A DNA stretch of 64,000 nucleotides from Wolfiporia cocos (lineage: Eukaryota; Basidiomycota; Agaricomycetes; Polyporales; Phaeolaceae), in contig JACCLO010000004.1 of assembly GCA_029448655.1 (NCBI GenBank), forward strand, positions 806,001 through 870,000. The letters run 5' to 3'. The notes under the pieces were generated by a model. It was not told the DNA's origin and did not search any database. It saw only the letters and a list, made by a program, of their open reading frames with translations. Position numbers and translations under genes: made by a program. Of this stretch, positions 45,624 to 57,581 are shown piece by piece (within the stretch, counting starts at the first letter, position 1; the number at the start of each line of letters is the position of its first letter).

Positions 45624-48600
45624 TCAAATAGCATTTTCACCTATAGTTTTCATGAACTCCTTGTAGGTGCATTCCTCGTTCTGCTCTGCTTTCAATTGTC
45701 GGATTTTGCTTCTGATCTCGTGCTCTTCGGCGAAAGACTTTGTACATCGCTCATCTTCATTCGGCCTGCACTTGACTAGGTCGTCTCGCTCTTCCCGAAG
45801 ATACATGAGCATGGGGGACTTGCTCGCTATCCGGAATAACATACGCCTTAACGGTTTAGCCCAACCCTCAGCGAGGTCTTTAAAGCCTTTATCTGCCTGG
45901 TTCTGAAATGTTCGTTCAAATACAACTGGGTTCTCGAGGAAGGTTCTCTTCTCTTGGCCAACTCGCGCGAGATTTGCCGACTCCCATTCATAGATGTGGC
46001 CGAGCCTGTGCTGCTTGACATCGAACGTGGCACAGACATAAACGAGCAAGTAGAAGAACGACTCCAGATCATGGCGATATTGGTGCGCTGACACACTGCC
46101 TTCAGTTAGTAGGTCGATGGCCATGAACGGTGCAGTGCCTGTGCGGTAACGTAGAGGCTCCGGTGGGAGCTCCAACTCTGCTGTCCCCGATTCCGTCTCT
46201 GGGACATCCTGAGCTTCGGACGGTGACGGCTTGCCGACATTCTTTGGGGTATACGACCCATCCGCGAGCAAGTTCGCCTCCCAGTCCAAAGAGTTGGCAT
46301 TCCCAGCGGGTCGTTCAGCTTTGGAAGCGGACCACGCAGGATCATCACTTTGATCTTCCGACTCTTCCGGATCATCGACAGGTGCTGCCGCTTGATCCCA
46401 GTCGCACAGTACGCCGCGGACGTTCCTGCCATCGCGGTAGAACATCACATTGTTCGAGCTTATGTCTTGATGTAGGATCTTGGTCTTCTTGTATACCCAG
46501 CGATGAGCTTTCAAGCGTGTCAGCGCGCGAATTTCAGTAAAATGTGCGACAGACTAACCGCGGACGACATCAATGAAGATGATCTTGAACTCTGCAGCAT
46601 TGTTCATGGCCTCTAGACGATCGTACTTCTCGAGGATCATTGTGCGAAATATTCGCTCATCAAGCACCCTAGTTCCAAGATACGCACGAGGGAGTTCGAG
46701 TTCGTCGATTTCGCGCGACATATAGCATTTCAGCTGGACGATGTGCCTGAGAATCGATGGCTTCTCCTTAGCGAGCACTTTACGTATCTTTCTGATACAC
46801 TCTGTCTCGTCCCGATTTTGGCGTTTTACAGGCCACGCGATCTTCGCCACCAGCTCACCCGAACCACAAACATCGACTGCATGTCCTGTGGCCCGAACGG
46901 GGACGACCGTCGTGCCTCGCCCGACGATCCCAAAATCCGTGAACACGTCGTTCTCGTTCCTCGCAGTCACTTTAAACTCGAGTGGCTCCTTGACGTCCTC
47001 GCCTCCTGAGTCCTTGACATCTTGATCGACACCAAGCACCAGCTTCGCATTCCGATATGTGGTGAACTTGCGCTTGGAGGTGTTGAACTCCATCAGGTGG
47101 CAGATTCCCATCTGGTGAATGTCGGCCTGTCCCATCGCCGCCACGGTGTAGAGCAGCAGTTCGGGCTCCTCGATCATATGGATCGGTCTCGAGACGATGA
47201 TGCCCATTCGATCCGCGTACCACAGCTGCAATGTCATGTCACGGAATAGGATACCAGATCCGTACGAACGAATATTGTGAGACATCTGCTCGTTGATGTA
47301 TTTCAGCATTTGCGCCTCATCGTCGGTAAGCCCCAATTGTTTGCTGATTTTTTTAATGTCGGCAGCGTCGATCTCCCAACCGTGCCCGTCCGTATCGTTC
47401 GCGTCCTTCCGTGTATTTTCATGACCTCGAGACTGTCGTGTATCGGTCGCTTCCGTCACATTCTCCGTCGACAGCCGCGCCCGCTTGCCTGGCTTGATCA
47501 TCTCGGGATCTACCTTGTCGCCTCGCTTCCGTTTCGCTCCTGGCCTATCGATGCACTGAGGATAGTTTTTCAAGTATCTCTGAGGGCATATTAGAAATCT
47601 GATGAGCCGACGCGTCCATTTACGTACATGTCTCAGCCCGTCCAGATCGATGTTGATGTCTTCCTTTCCCCACATCCACTCGCACTTTGCTTTCTTCACC
47701 TCTATGGAAGCCAAGCTCCATGACCAGGCCTGAGATTGTCGGTCTTCGTTCGTGCTGAACATCATATCCGGCTTTGCACGGCTATAGCTCCCTGTCACAA
47801 TCCTGTTGTTCATGTTCACAAATTGACCGTCGAGAGGCCGAGCCATGTTGGGGACGTTCGTAGGAACCGTCTTCCGACTAGCCATCTGCTTGATAGGGTT
47901 GAACAGTACGTTGCGAATTCGTTTCAGACCTCTGTTCTTGCGGTCCCGCGAACATCCAGGAGCGCCATAGTCGGGATCACCGAAAAGCTGCCGGTGCAGA
48001 GATTCAATGAATTCAAGGAGTGGCTCATAGCACAGATCTTCCTTAGACGTGTCACAATACGCCTTGGCCAGCTTCTGCACAACAGTATAATGGTCCGTAG
48101 ATGAGGTCTCCGTCGTGGGGTGAGGAATGTCACGGATGTCTGTGGGCTCCAAGCCCCATGTACTTCGTATCAGTTCAACAGGATCGTGGTTCCATGAGAT
48201 CTTGTCTGGATATTCGTCCTTGATCCATCTCACCACCGCCGTGCTCTCAATCCCGTTCTTGCTTATTACCGAGCCTATCGCAGTGCTTCGATAGACTGGT
48301 AACGGCTCTGAGAGTCACAGATTTCATCATCAAGGCGTCCCATCACAGTATACGTATACTCACGCGTTGCGGCCAGGCGTGGAGGGGGCATCTTATTAAG
48401 TGGAGGATCATTGCCAGTGTCAGCAGATTGGCATTGACGAGGGGCGGGGACGGCGGTCGTAAAGGGTAGTTCCCTTTGTGGCACGGGCACTGGTTCATAG
48501 TTGTCTGTCACGGACTCATCATGAGAGCAATCATCGTCGCTGTCTGTCGACTGCATGACGATGTGGTCGGGGACTCGGTGGAGGGATAGGGGAATGTGGC

Positions 48601-48643
48601 GGAAGAGGTGAGAAATCCACGTAGAGGGAGAGAATATGGCCAT
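45624..48643 (-). CDS. FunK1 fungal-specific protein kinase, copy C, with HQD in the catalytic loop
   Basis: Four exons (48364-48643, 48274-47628, 47579-46559, 46507-45624) join in frame to 943 residues. The first intron has a strong GTGAGT donor. The 48-nt intron at 47580-47627 (GTACGT...CCTCAG) contains no stop and is a multiple of three, so retention would add 16 residues. Family landmarks are WIKDEYPDKISWNHD, EQMSHNIRSYGSGIL, LLLYTVAAMGQADIHQMGIC, IVGRGTTVVPV, LVAKIAWPV, CDWDQAAA, GTAPFMAIDLLTEG and YRHDLESFFYLLVYV. The catalytic loop reads ILHQDISSNNVMFY: the Arg of HRD is Gln, while Asp is kept, so catalysis is possible but would not depend on activation-loop phosphorylation in the usual RD way. 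An acidic linker (DDPEESEDQSDD) follows the DWD motif. A Lys/Arg-rich segment near 47.5 kb may be a nuclear signal. Confidence 0.9.
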
Positions 48644-50061
48644 GTTTGTGGCTTAGTATTTACTAAAAACAGATTGCCGACGCGTGGTGGGCCACTGTGG
48701 CCCGTTGTGACAGCCTCGGCTAGGGTATCAGTACCGTTGATGGGAAATCGAACACAAGACGCGCCTGTGGCAGCTGGCCGATCGCGAATTCGATCGCGTT
48801 ATCCCACGTGACTAGCAGCCGTGGCTCCAGAAGGCGCCCACGGGTGTGCGTCAAGACCCGCACAAACCTGCGTGTGGCAGCTCACGCGCTTTGTGCATTC
48901 TTACAGACCTAACCTATTCGTTACTTCGGTCGGCTTTTGAGCACGTAAGAAAGGCCAAAACATGGAAGCAAGAATCGCCGGCCGGCGCCCGGGCAAGGCG
49001 AACGCAATAACTTTGTGTTCGGTTGTTGCCATATCCAAGTAGCCGTTCTCATCAGGGCGACTTGAGGTTGGTCCCAGTGCACGGTTTGCATGGCCTTTTG
49101 AAACTCCTCTGTGGCTGAAGCGCCGAGGAAGTGGCACGGCGCTTCAGCTACTGGTGACCGGGCGCTTCAGTGACGCACGGCCTTGAAGCGACACGATGGG
49201 AACCTCGGAATGGCTCTACCCATGTATTATGGGAACATTTCATGTATAGCACCATAGACACAGTGTTGAGATATAACAGCTAATACTTCTACAGCAGGGG
49301 GTACAGTCAATTAATGTATCTGTACCCGATCACATTGATGGACTGATGCTGGCGGCGACTACGCGTGTTCGTGACTGGCATATATAGTCCGGCGATTGAC
49401 GTGGGTGTCGATGTCTTCATCCCACTAGGGACTGAGGCGGCTACGACCTGAAGTGTACGCTCAAGCTCAGCTTCATTGTCCTCCTTTTGTTTTTTCCACC
49501 TCCTCTCCCTCTCCCTCTCGATGCGATTTCGACAGTTTGAGGTAATCTCACCCTTCTTCTCATAAGCGGAATCCTACTTGCGGATGGCAAAATCAATATT
49601 GGGTGGCTTCTTCGCGTAACATTCAAAACAGGTGCCAGCGTGCCGTGAACGTAGCAGACATGCAATTGCTCGTTTCTGAACGTCTTTGCTTGTGGGCCTA
49701 ACATATGTGCCAAAATATTCCACTTATCATGATTTGACATGAGAAGCTCTCCCGACAAACCATTGCATGACTTATCTGTAAGCTTAGAATGACGCGCCGA
49801 GCCCAGCCACCCCCCCCTTCAGCCACCGCGGAGTTCTAAAGGCCATGCAAACCGTGTGGGACATTAACGTTTTAACCTCAAGTATCAGGGCGCTTCAAAC
49901 AGCAGATCACCACATCCACCTTAGACAATCTGGTACTCGGCTACCCACAGCTTAGTATATGAGCAGACTAGGAGATGCCAATGACATCATGGTACGCATG
50001 AGTTGAGAGCAGGAGAAACAGTTGAAGTGACGTATGACTCTCATAGGCACCATTTGACGCC
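48644..50061. other. Divergent intergenic region holding an inverted-repeat element
   Basis: Lies between FunK1-C (-) and F-box B (+). Its main content is the inverted-repeat element at 49060-49897. The inner part (49200-49800) shows no coding frame worth calling. A polypyrimidine stretch at about 49485-49520 has no evident role. Confidence 0.55.
49060..49897. mobile_element. Candidate non-autonomous DNA transposon (inverted ends, CGCTTCA motifs)
   Basis: The reverse complement of 49060-49120 matches 49817-49883: both contain CTTCAGCCAC, GGAGTTT/GGAGTTC, AAAGGCCATGCAAACCGTG and CCTCAAGT, with a few indels. Between them is about 700 bp without a gene. The motif CGCTTCA or its complement occurs five times (49116, 49140, 49163, 49184, 49891), four near the left end. 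A perfect 12-bp hairpin (49114-49125 with 49137-49148) lies in this cluster. Inverted ends plus short subterminal motifs are what hAT-like elements show, but I found no clean flanking target duplication. Confidence 0.5.
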
Positions 50062-51778
50062 ATGTCAGATGCGGTATCTGGCTTGGAAGATGGGGAGAGC
50101 GACAGTAGCACCGAATCGTCCTCTCTATGGGAATACACGCCCATGAAGTTCACCGAGGACACGGCCGTCTCTCGAGTACCCATGGAAGTTTGGGAGCAGA
50201 TCTTTGACGATCTGTGGGACGAACCGGCAGCACTCGTGGCATGCAGGCTAGTGTGCAAGGCATGGCACACTAGGTGCCAGTACCTCTTGGATGAACTTGC
50301 TTCGTCGGGGAAAGGTAACTTAGATTCCAGTGCTCGGGTGCAACACCTCGCGAGGCTCGTACGTGCCATTCCAGAGTACAAGCTCGGTGTATCCTCGATC
50401 GTCATTCAAGGGAGTGGTGCGACTAAGGAGACAGAGCGAGGAACTCTCGCACATTTGGCGACCTTCGTCGCTATGCTCGCGCACCATCTCTCACGTCTGG
50501 AAAGACTCGAGATATGTAACGCGGAGTGGACCAAGGGTTCCATTCCTCCGAGCATGTTCCTCCACCTCTCTACTTACCATTCCGTCGCCTATCTTGGGCT
50601 GGGCGACGTTGAATTTCCCTCAATCCCCACATTTGGTCGGTTCATTTGCTCGTTCCAGAGCCTCAAGAATCTTCGCCTGTGGCGCCCGTCGTTCGCTCAC
50701 GGGGAGCTACCGAAACCCTTCAAGAGGCGCTGGAAAATTCCCCCGTTCCTGCATGTCATTGATGTCGAGTCAATGCCCCTAAGTCGCACCGCTGAGGCGG
50801 AGATCCGCATTTTGCGAGCTTTGGCTGCCACAAAGGTCGCGGCGAATTGTCGAGAGATAGCCTTCCGTGGTCTCAATCTATGGTCATCTCCACCGGAGTA
50901 TGAGTTCTGGGACTCGAGCATGCGTCAGTTGCTGTCTCTGGCGGGCAGCAACCTCCGAGAACTTCGCCTACAAACGTGTTCACCAACTGCGCTGGAAATA
51001 TATGATACGCCAAAATCCGTTGGTGTGTGCTGGTGTCCATCACAGCGTCACACATACTGATTTTCTATGTAGACCGTCAGTACAATCTGGACTGTAACAC
51101 AGGCCTTACACTTTTCATACTTCATGTCGCTCTAACAAACAAAATCTCACACCCCAACTACTACGACTGGATTCCTCGGCTGTTCGAAAGAATTGCATCA
51201 GCGACGCTCGAGAAAGTATTTATATATTTTGGGAAATCCAAAAAAGGACGCTTCATCACTTCTGCCCTACATGTTACTACAATCATGCAGGGATGTTCTC
51301 ATCTGGATGATATACTATGCCGACGCATCCATTCCAGCCTCACGGTCCTTTGCTTCAGCTTTTGCGTACATCCAAATCATCTGGAACACGTCAGAACGTC
51401 CTGTCAAGACATCGCATCACTCTACTTACCGAAGCTGTATGCGCGAGGAGTGGTCAGGTATGCTGTTACTGTTACCTTCATTCTTTCATCATCAAATAAG
51501 GCTCACCCGTTGCGTACCACAAAGGATGTCATGGTCTACAGAACAGTGGGCTTGGTAATGTTGAAACAGGGTGGGCACCGTACGTCACAATATATACATA
51601 TGATCAGAGTCATGTGATTCTTCTCATAAACCGTTCGCGGCTCGCACAAGATATGTTCCTGAGTCTCCTACTATTCTCACGAACTGTTTGGATGTCGAGC
51701 GACGATGCTGATGGTCCTCCTCTCCACGACGTACCATGGATTGAAGATATCGATATCTACCACTTTGGGCTGGCGTAG
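50062..51778 (+). CDS. F-box protein, family copy B (full length)
   Basis: Three exons (50062-51022, 51073-51457, 51547-51778) join in frame to 525 residues. An acidic Ser-rich N-terminus (SGLEDGESDSSTESSS) precedes the F-box (VPMEVWEQIFDDLWDEP, then RLVCKAW; residues ~37-75). The rest is leucine-rich-repeat-like (LSRLERLEIC, VAYLGLGDVEFPSI, LKNLRLW, NLRELRLQTC). The second exon starts DRQYNLDCNTGLTLF, parallel to DRNLDLSRNTVL in copy C, which supports the splice sites. The last exon ends DVPWIEDIDIYHFGLA; the 88-nt intron before it is the least certain join. By family it recruits an unknown target to SCF ubiquitin ligase. It appears intact, and is the longest of the three related copies here. 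Confidence 0.83.
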
Positions 51779-52790
51779 GCGCGCATCATTGATCTAAGTT
51801 CTCGGATCTCAAATCGCATTGTGCGCTGACTTCTGCGCCATCGCTCAGACGTTCCAGCTCAGCGAACTCATCCAACGTTAACTGATAGCACGACAACATC
51901 AGTCTATAGAGAATTCGCAGTGGGCTCAATGAAAGCACTCATACGATATTACTATTGCCGCCTGATTATATTTACAAGATTGGTTCCGCTTATGCATGCT
52001 TATCTACGTAGATCTATTTAATCGTCCTACGCGTCAAACTACAAAGATCCATCCTCGTGAGTTTATCGCTCATAAATCCGTCTCCTTGTATTATCACAGG
52101 ATAGAATGGTTCGTCAATGTACGCGACGATGGCCTTCTTCACGTGCTTGCGCTGACAACGACAACACCGTCTGTGGATGGCTGACAGATTTGGGCGGCGA
52201 CAAAGCCGTTTAGGCGGAGCAGGGTTATCCGTAAGGCAGTAGCCCATGGATACTTTGAGGCCACAAGGTGAGCAGATTAGCAGCGCATCGACTACTCGGG
52301 TGCCACGAAAGCTCTGGAAGATGGTTTGAGCTTGAGCGGTCAATCATCGACACCGCAAGATCCTCTGGCTTCTGAGACTCGCAAAACGATCACACATTGT
52401 GCTCTGCTGTCTTCTTGTCCAACTGCCACTTCTGTAATTTGTAGCAGGATCAAACAGTCCATGCTCCCATATGAACCAATGTGAAGAAGGAGTTCCGATA
52501 TTGTGACTGCAATATACCCTCTCGCAGACAATGGAATGTCTCCGCAGTTCGCTGTGAATACTTAGTACGACAGGAATATCACCTATTGAGAGATTCGGAC
52601 TATGCATTGTCAGCAGAAGAAATATGGACCGGCAGACATCCTGGACTATCATAGGTCTTTAACGCTAGATCTATTCTATATATTCTCCATCGCTTATGGG
52701 GTAAGACTATAAGCAACGCTACTGTGCAAATGGCGTTTAGCTCAAAACGATCACAGCCTATCGCTGGGTCTATCACGCAGTTATACAAAC
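51779..52790. other. Spacer between F-box B and UbiA gene 3' ends
   Basis: About 1 kb between two convergent genes. AT-rich, no coding signal. Confidence 0.5.
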
Positions 52791-54045
52791 TTAACCCAGG
52801 TACCACTCCGCCAACATGCCAGCCAGCACGATATATCCCAAGTCACCGTTTGCCTTCAAATCAAGACTATTAGTGAGAACATCCCGCTCTCAAACGATAC
52901 ACACTAACCTGGAATTTTCGCCAACACTGCTCAGGTACGTCGAGATCGACGGTGGCAAACTGCCACAGAAGGTGAGCAGCACATCCTCCAACGCTGACGG
53001 CATAGTAGATCCAGCCCTGCTGTGTCACATATCCTGCATATGCAAGTGTTGCCACAAACGCAGCTGCAAATAGCGAGAGGATCGGCTTCACGAAGTTCCC
53101 GAAGAGGACTGCCGTCGACTTAACACCGGCCTTGACGTCGTCCTTACGATCCTGACAGGCATATATTGTATCGTATACAATCGTCCAACTGCAGGAACCG
53201 TTAGACTGCTGAAACGAGGCTTCACGTAGGACAGCCTACCAGAAGGTGCCAAATGTCAGTGTCCACATAGGCACTGATCTAACATCCTGGGGTGCGGCTA
53301 TGAGCCACGCTGTCGGCAGACCCCAGTTCATTGCGAGCCCTGAAGCAGTGTGAGACTCCGAACCTTATCATGATTGCTGACGAACTGACCTAACCATGCC
53401 TGCGGCCACCATGTGATACGTTTCATGAGGGGATAGAGGGCATGCAATGGAAATATACCGAAGGCTCCACAGAAGAAGCTACCACAGAAACACGTTCTGA
53501 TTAGACAATAGAAAGACGTGTCTGTCTGGCTTACGCAGGTTTGTTAGCGAAAGATAACATCCCAAAAAATACCGCAGTCTGGAGGAGCAAGAACGCCCAG
53601 GCGGCCGGCATCGAGACTGTCCCTGCTACTAATGGGCGATTTTTGCTCCGTTCTAAAGGCCATGCGTAAGCCAAACGCCACCTCGCCTGAGTCAGTAATG
53701 ACGTACCGACCTGACGATCAAAATCCACGTCGCATATGTCATTGATTGTGCACGCAGCGCAATGCAGAATTGTGCTGCCAATGAAGTATGCGGCGAGAAT
53801 ATATGCAAGCTCGAGCGGCTCTGGGCGATTTCCGTGGGCTCCAAGAACATATCCCCAAGCTGCACCTGCTCTAAGTACACAACAAGCGCGAATTTCACGA
53901 TGGACTGACCGCAGGGCCAGAAAATAAGCATACTCCCAGCAGGGAACTTGTGCATCCTGGCGAGTTGCCAGTATCCTAACCACCATGGCTGCTTCATGTG
54001 GTTTTCAGTACCCTTGTTGACGAGAGGAGTTGCTTCTGTGGACAT
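52791..54045 (-). CDS. UbiA-family aromatic prenyltransferase (COQ2-like)
   Basis: Multi-exon minus-strand gene from the ATG at 54045 to TAA at 52791, roughly 320 residues. UbiA enzymes attach a prenyl chain to an aromatic acceptor within the membrane. The first Asp-rich motif is intact ([12 protein letters not shown] followed across an intron by [14 protein letters not shown]), as is the second ([14 protein letters not shown]). Several hydrophobic helices are visible ([54 protein letters not shown]). The N-terminus ([20 protein letters not shown]) is not a mitochondrial targeting peptide, which argues against the housekeeping ubiquinone enzyme and for a secondary-metabolism (meroterpenoid-type) role; this is inference. 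A TATA-like ATATATAC lies about 60 bp upstream (54106-54113). It is divergent from the P450 gene 1.6 kb away. Confidence 0.9.
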
Positions 54046-55627
54046 TTCGAACTGTGCAAACTCGATGAAAGATGTCGATGTTGTCTTCTCTGCTCAGACT
54101 GGCACCATATATACTTCCATATGCAACCAGACGCCAGATTGCATGCAGCACTGGGATCTTGTGCTCAATGATGATGCCACCGTGGTTCCTGGATGGCTGC
54201 ATTGTAACGGTCGTATTGGACGTATCCTTGACTAGATTTCTTGCGCTTGAGAACGAACGTCCGATTAGGGAGCCGGTGTTAGCTTCTGGTTTGCGTGGAA
54301 TGCAAGGCGCGGAGCTACGCCGCTGTCGGCAACATTGACGCTACCCAGGATCTGGAGATACAACCAACAGCTAAATAGCTCCGGTACTTCATTGGTCTTG
54401 CAAGATAGGGCCGCAGAGGTCAAGTGTTTCAAAGCTGCTGGCGTTTGATTGGAACAAATATCCGCAATGCACAAAACCGGAACAAGTAATGATGAAGAGC
54501 GATTGCCTATTTCATCAATGTTTTGGATACAAATTTGCACTTTGTGACGTTTGGAAGGCGCGCGGCTGTGGCGCGAGATAGAATGAAGAAGGGACGCGCG
54601 GAGATACCGAAATTGATCTAATGAGCTGGGGCAATCAGATATTAGGTGAGCTCTAGCTGTTGAGAGTCTCAGATCTCATTGTGCACGTATGACGAGCTCA
54701 ACGATTGTGAGCTGCACTCATACTGTCCAGGTATAATTGTTAGGCCCAGATAGTATATAAGTGCAGCTTACGCAGCGCATGCTGCAGTGGCGCCGTTCGT
54801 TTGAAATCTTGACTGATTTGAACAGTGGCGATGCCAAGTGCATATTGTATCCACTCTAGATTGCTATCATGTGTCACATTCGGTTATTATATAGCTTATA
54901 GCTACCAGAGCGTACCGAAACAGATTGATGGTGCCTGTTCCAAGAGTTGTGACGTGCTAAGGATGATGCTGAAAGCAGGTGACACGGAGCTCCGATGAAA
55001 ACGGGCCTTACGGGAGATGATGTAGAAGACATGAAGATGCAGAAAGCTCACATTTGGAGCTCCAGCTCAACACTTTCAATTCAAAACGGGCTCGCCCTGA
55101 TCCAGCGGGATCATCGGGCGACAATAACGTTTGGTATCTTGTACAGGCCTAGACCACTGTAATATCTCTTTGGGGGGCGTCTTTTAAATCGAGAACAAAA
55201 GTGGCATTCGGAATTTGCACAAAATGAAACTGGAAGTATCGTCTGCTTTTGCGGCAATTGCATCTCGAATTTTCCGCTGGATCGTCCGGCGACGTCGCGT
55301 TACCAGAGAGCGTTTATTGATTTGTTATATGTCAGAGTAAATGCTGCCTATGATGAATGTCATTCCGCTCTGACCTTCGTATGAGCTGACAGAGCCTAAA
55401 GATGTCGGAGTTCCGCCATGGTAGTGCACTGTATTTCGTATCTTCTTGATAACGCCGAAATTTCAAAAATCTGCACTGCCGCACGTTATGAATTCGGCGT
55501 TAGCTCCACGAATCTTGCAGCGGAGAGCACTGCTGTCAAGAATCTGTTCCAATCATGACAATTGTAGAAAAATGAAGTCAGATGCATATATAGGAGGTCA
55601 TGGCTACATACATCGTCCGCAATTCCC
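54046..55627. promoter_or_regulatory. Shared divergent promoter region of UbiA and P450 genes
   Basis: 1.58 kb between the start codons of two divergent genes. Candidate TATA boxes are at 54106-54113 (for UbiA) and 55585-55592 (GCATATATAGG, about 40 bp before the P450 ATG); a further TATATAA is at 54754. No gene is supported in between. Such an arrangement allows co-regulation. Confidence 0.5.
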
Positions 55628-57581
55628 ATGCCTAATTTCACAGATGCCAAAGCGTCACTTGTGTCTCTGGCAGGTATACTTGCGAGTCCGAGTTACAGGG
55701 TCATTCTGCTCGCTATCGGCTGGCTAATCACGTACTACATTGGTACCATAATTCTTCGTCGGCGCTCAGATTCACCTCCAGGTCCAGCACCACTCCCATT
55801 TATTGGAAATGCGTTGCAAGTGCCCACAGAGAAGTCTTGGGTCTACTTCAACAACCTCTGTAAAAAATACGGTACGTCAATGCATCGCAGCCGAATTTGC
55901 ACCTCTTCTAAAGATTATTATTATTATTCAGGACCAATCGTTAAATTGACCTTTGCGGGCAGTGAGATGATCGTTCTGAACGATATAGCAGACATCAACG
56001 AGCTGGTGAGCATGCTAATGTCAATAAACCCCGTTGCACTGGTGACTGGATGTTTCGCTAGCTGGTGAAGCGATCTGGCAACTATTCGTCTCGCAAGCAG
56101 CTCGTGTATGCAGGCAAGTACCGATCGCAGGACAAGGTATACGCAAATATCTGCTTGTTAGCTCTATCACTGAAATAGTGCGGCCAGAGGCTTGTATTGT
56201 TGCCTTACGGTGCACTGCTCAAGAGGCAGCGGGCAGCAGTATTCCAGATGCTTAATGCAAGAGGTAATGTATAGTTGTAACATAAAGCAGCGAAGTTTAC
56301 TCACAATAGCGTGCTAGTCGTTGGAGCCTACGAGGGTATCCAGGAACGCGGTGCAATGAAGCTACTATCTGACATTTTGAAGAATCCGACGAGAGCGTAC
56401 ATGAGCGTGAAGTGGTACGTCGCGGAAACGCTTCTCACGCTCGTCTATGACAAGACATTCGACAATGAGCAAGACCTACGCACGCTATTGCACATCCTCG
56501 AGACATTCGTGCAGGATATGCACCCTGCGCAGCACTTGGTTGATACTCTACCGATTCTGGATTGGCTTCCAGAGATACTGGCGCCTTGGCGAGCTGAAGC
56601 CCGCAAGAAACATACGTATGAGATTACTGTGAGGCAGAGATGTCAATGGATGAGGCTACGCTGACACATCTTACCATAGTTCTATTCTCGTCTCCTTCAG
56701 GAGGTCAAGGAGCGCATGGATAAAGGCGAGTCTCTTGAATGCTTCGCTTCCCGACTCTGGGAAGATGCAGAGAAGAATGGGCTTGATAAAATCTCTATGG
56801 CATATGGTGGGTATATTGCAATGTTGCACGGTTCATCTTGGAGGCTCACCCGTTCCAGTTGCCGGTTCAGCGTTCGAGGCGGGTACCGACAATACTGCCG
56901 GGACAATTCTTTGGTTTTTGGTGGCTATGTTGCACAATCCGGACACTATGAGGAAGGCGCAAGCGGAACTTGATCGGGTGTTGGGTCCAGAAGGATACAT
57001 ACCCCCAAGCTTCAAGAACCTTCAGGACCTTCCGTACTGTGTTGCACTCGTCAAAGAAGTTTTCCGGTATGTATAGCCAGAAACGGTAATACTTGCATAG
57101 GTTGCTGCATCACTGACGTCACCTTTTGATGTGCACAACGCAGCTGGATGCCTGTTGCTCCCGTAGGATCACCGCATTCCAGCCTGAGCGACGATACATA
57201 CCAGGGATATCGGATCGCTGCCAATACGACCATAGTAGCCAACATATGGGCGGTTCATCACAATGAGAAGGATTATCCCGACCCGTTCATATTCAGACCG
57301 GAAAGATTTGTCCCCGCTGTCGACAGTAAGGTTGAGGTAGAACACCTTAATGAGGGCCATTACGGGTTTGGTTTCGGGAGGCGGTGAGCACGTCGCACAA
57401 TTCTCGAATATTGTCTCTGAAACACTGTAGGGCTTGTCCCGGACAGTATCTAGCTTCAAAATCGGTATGGATCGGGATTGTGCATTTGCTGTGGGCGTTT
57501 GACATTAGCCCACCCATCGATGAATATGGTACTGCAATCTTACCCGATACAACTGCAGTACGCGATGGTATCACGGCGTAA
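55628..57581 (+). CDS. Cytochrome P450 monooxygenase
   Basis: Multi-exon P450, about 500 residues, with all family hallmarks. There is an N-terminal membrane anchor (VILLAIGWLITYYIGTIIL) and a proline hinge (SPPGPAPLPFIGN). The I-helix is EAGTDNTAGT, with the acid-Thr-like oxygen-activation site. ExxR is seen in KEVFR, the PERF motif in FRPERFV, and the heme-binding loop FGFGRR joined over an intron to ACPGQYLASKS (Cys ligand present). Exon joins that I checked hold frame (for example NEL to LVKRSGNYSSRKQ, and CGQRLVLLPYGALLKRQR). The substrate is unknown; the class acts at the ER with NADPH-P450 reductase. The frame ends at a TAA at 57579-57581, but GTAAGC there could instead be a donor leading to a short extra exon ending near 57650. 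Divergent from the UbiA gene, which suggests a joint pathway. Confidence 0.9.
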
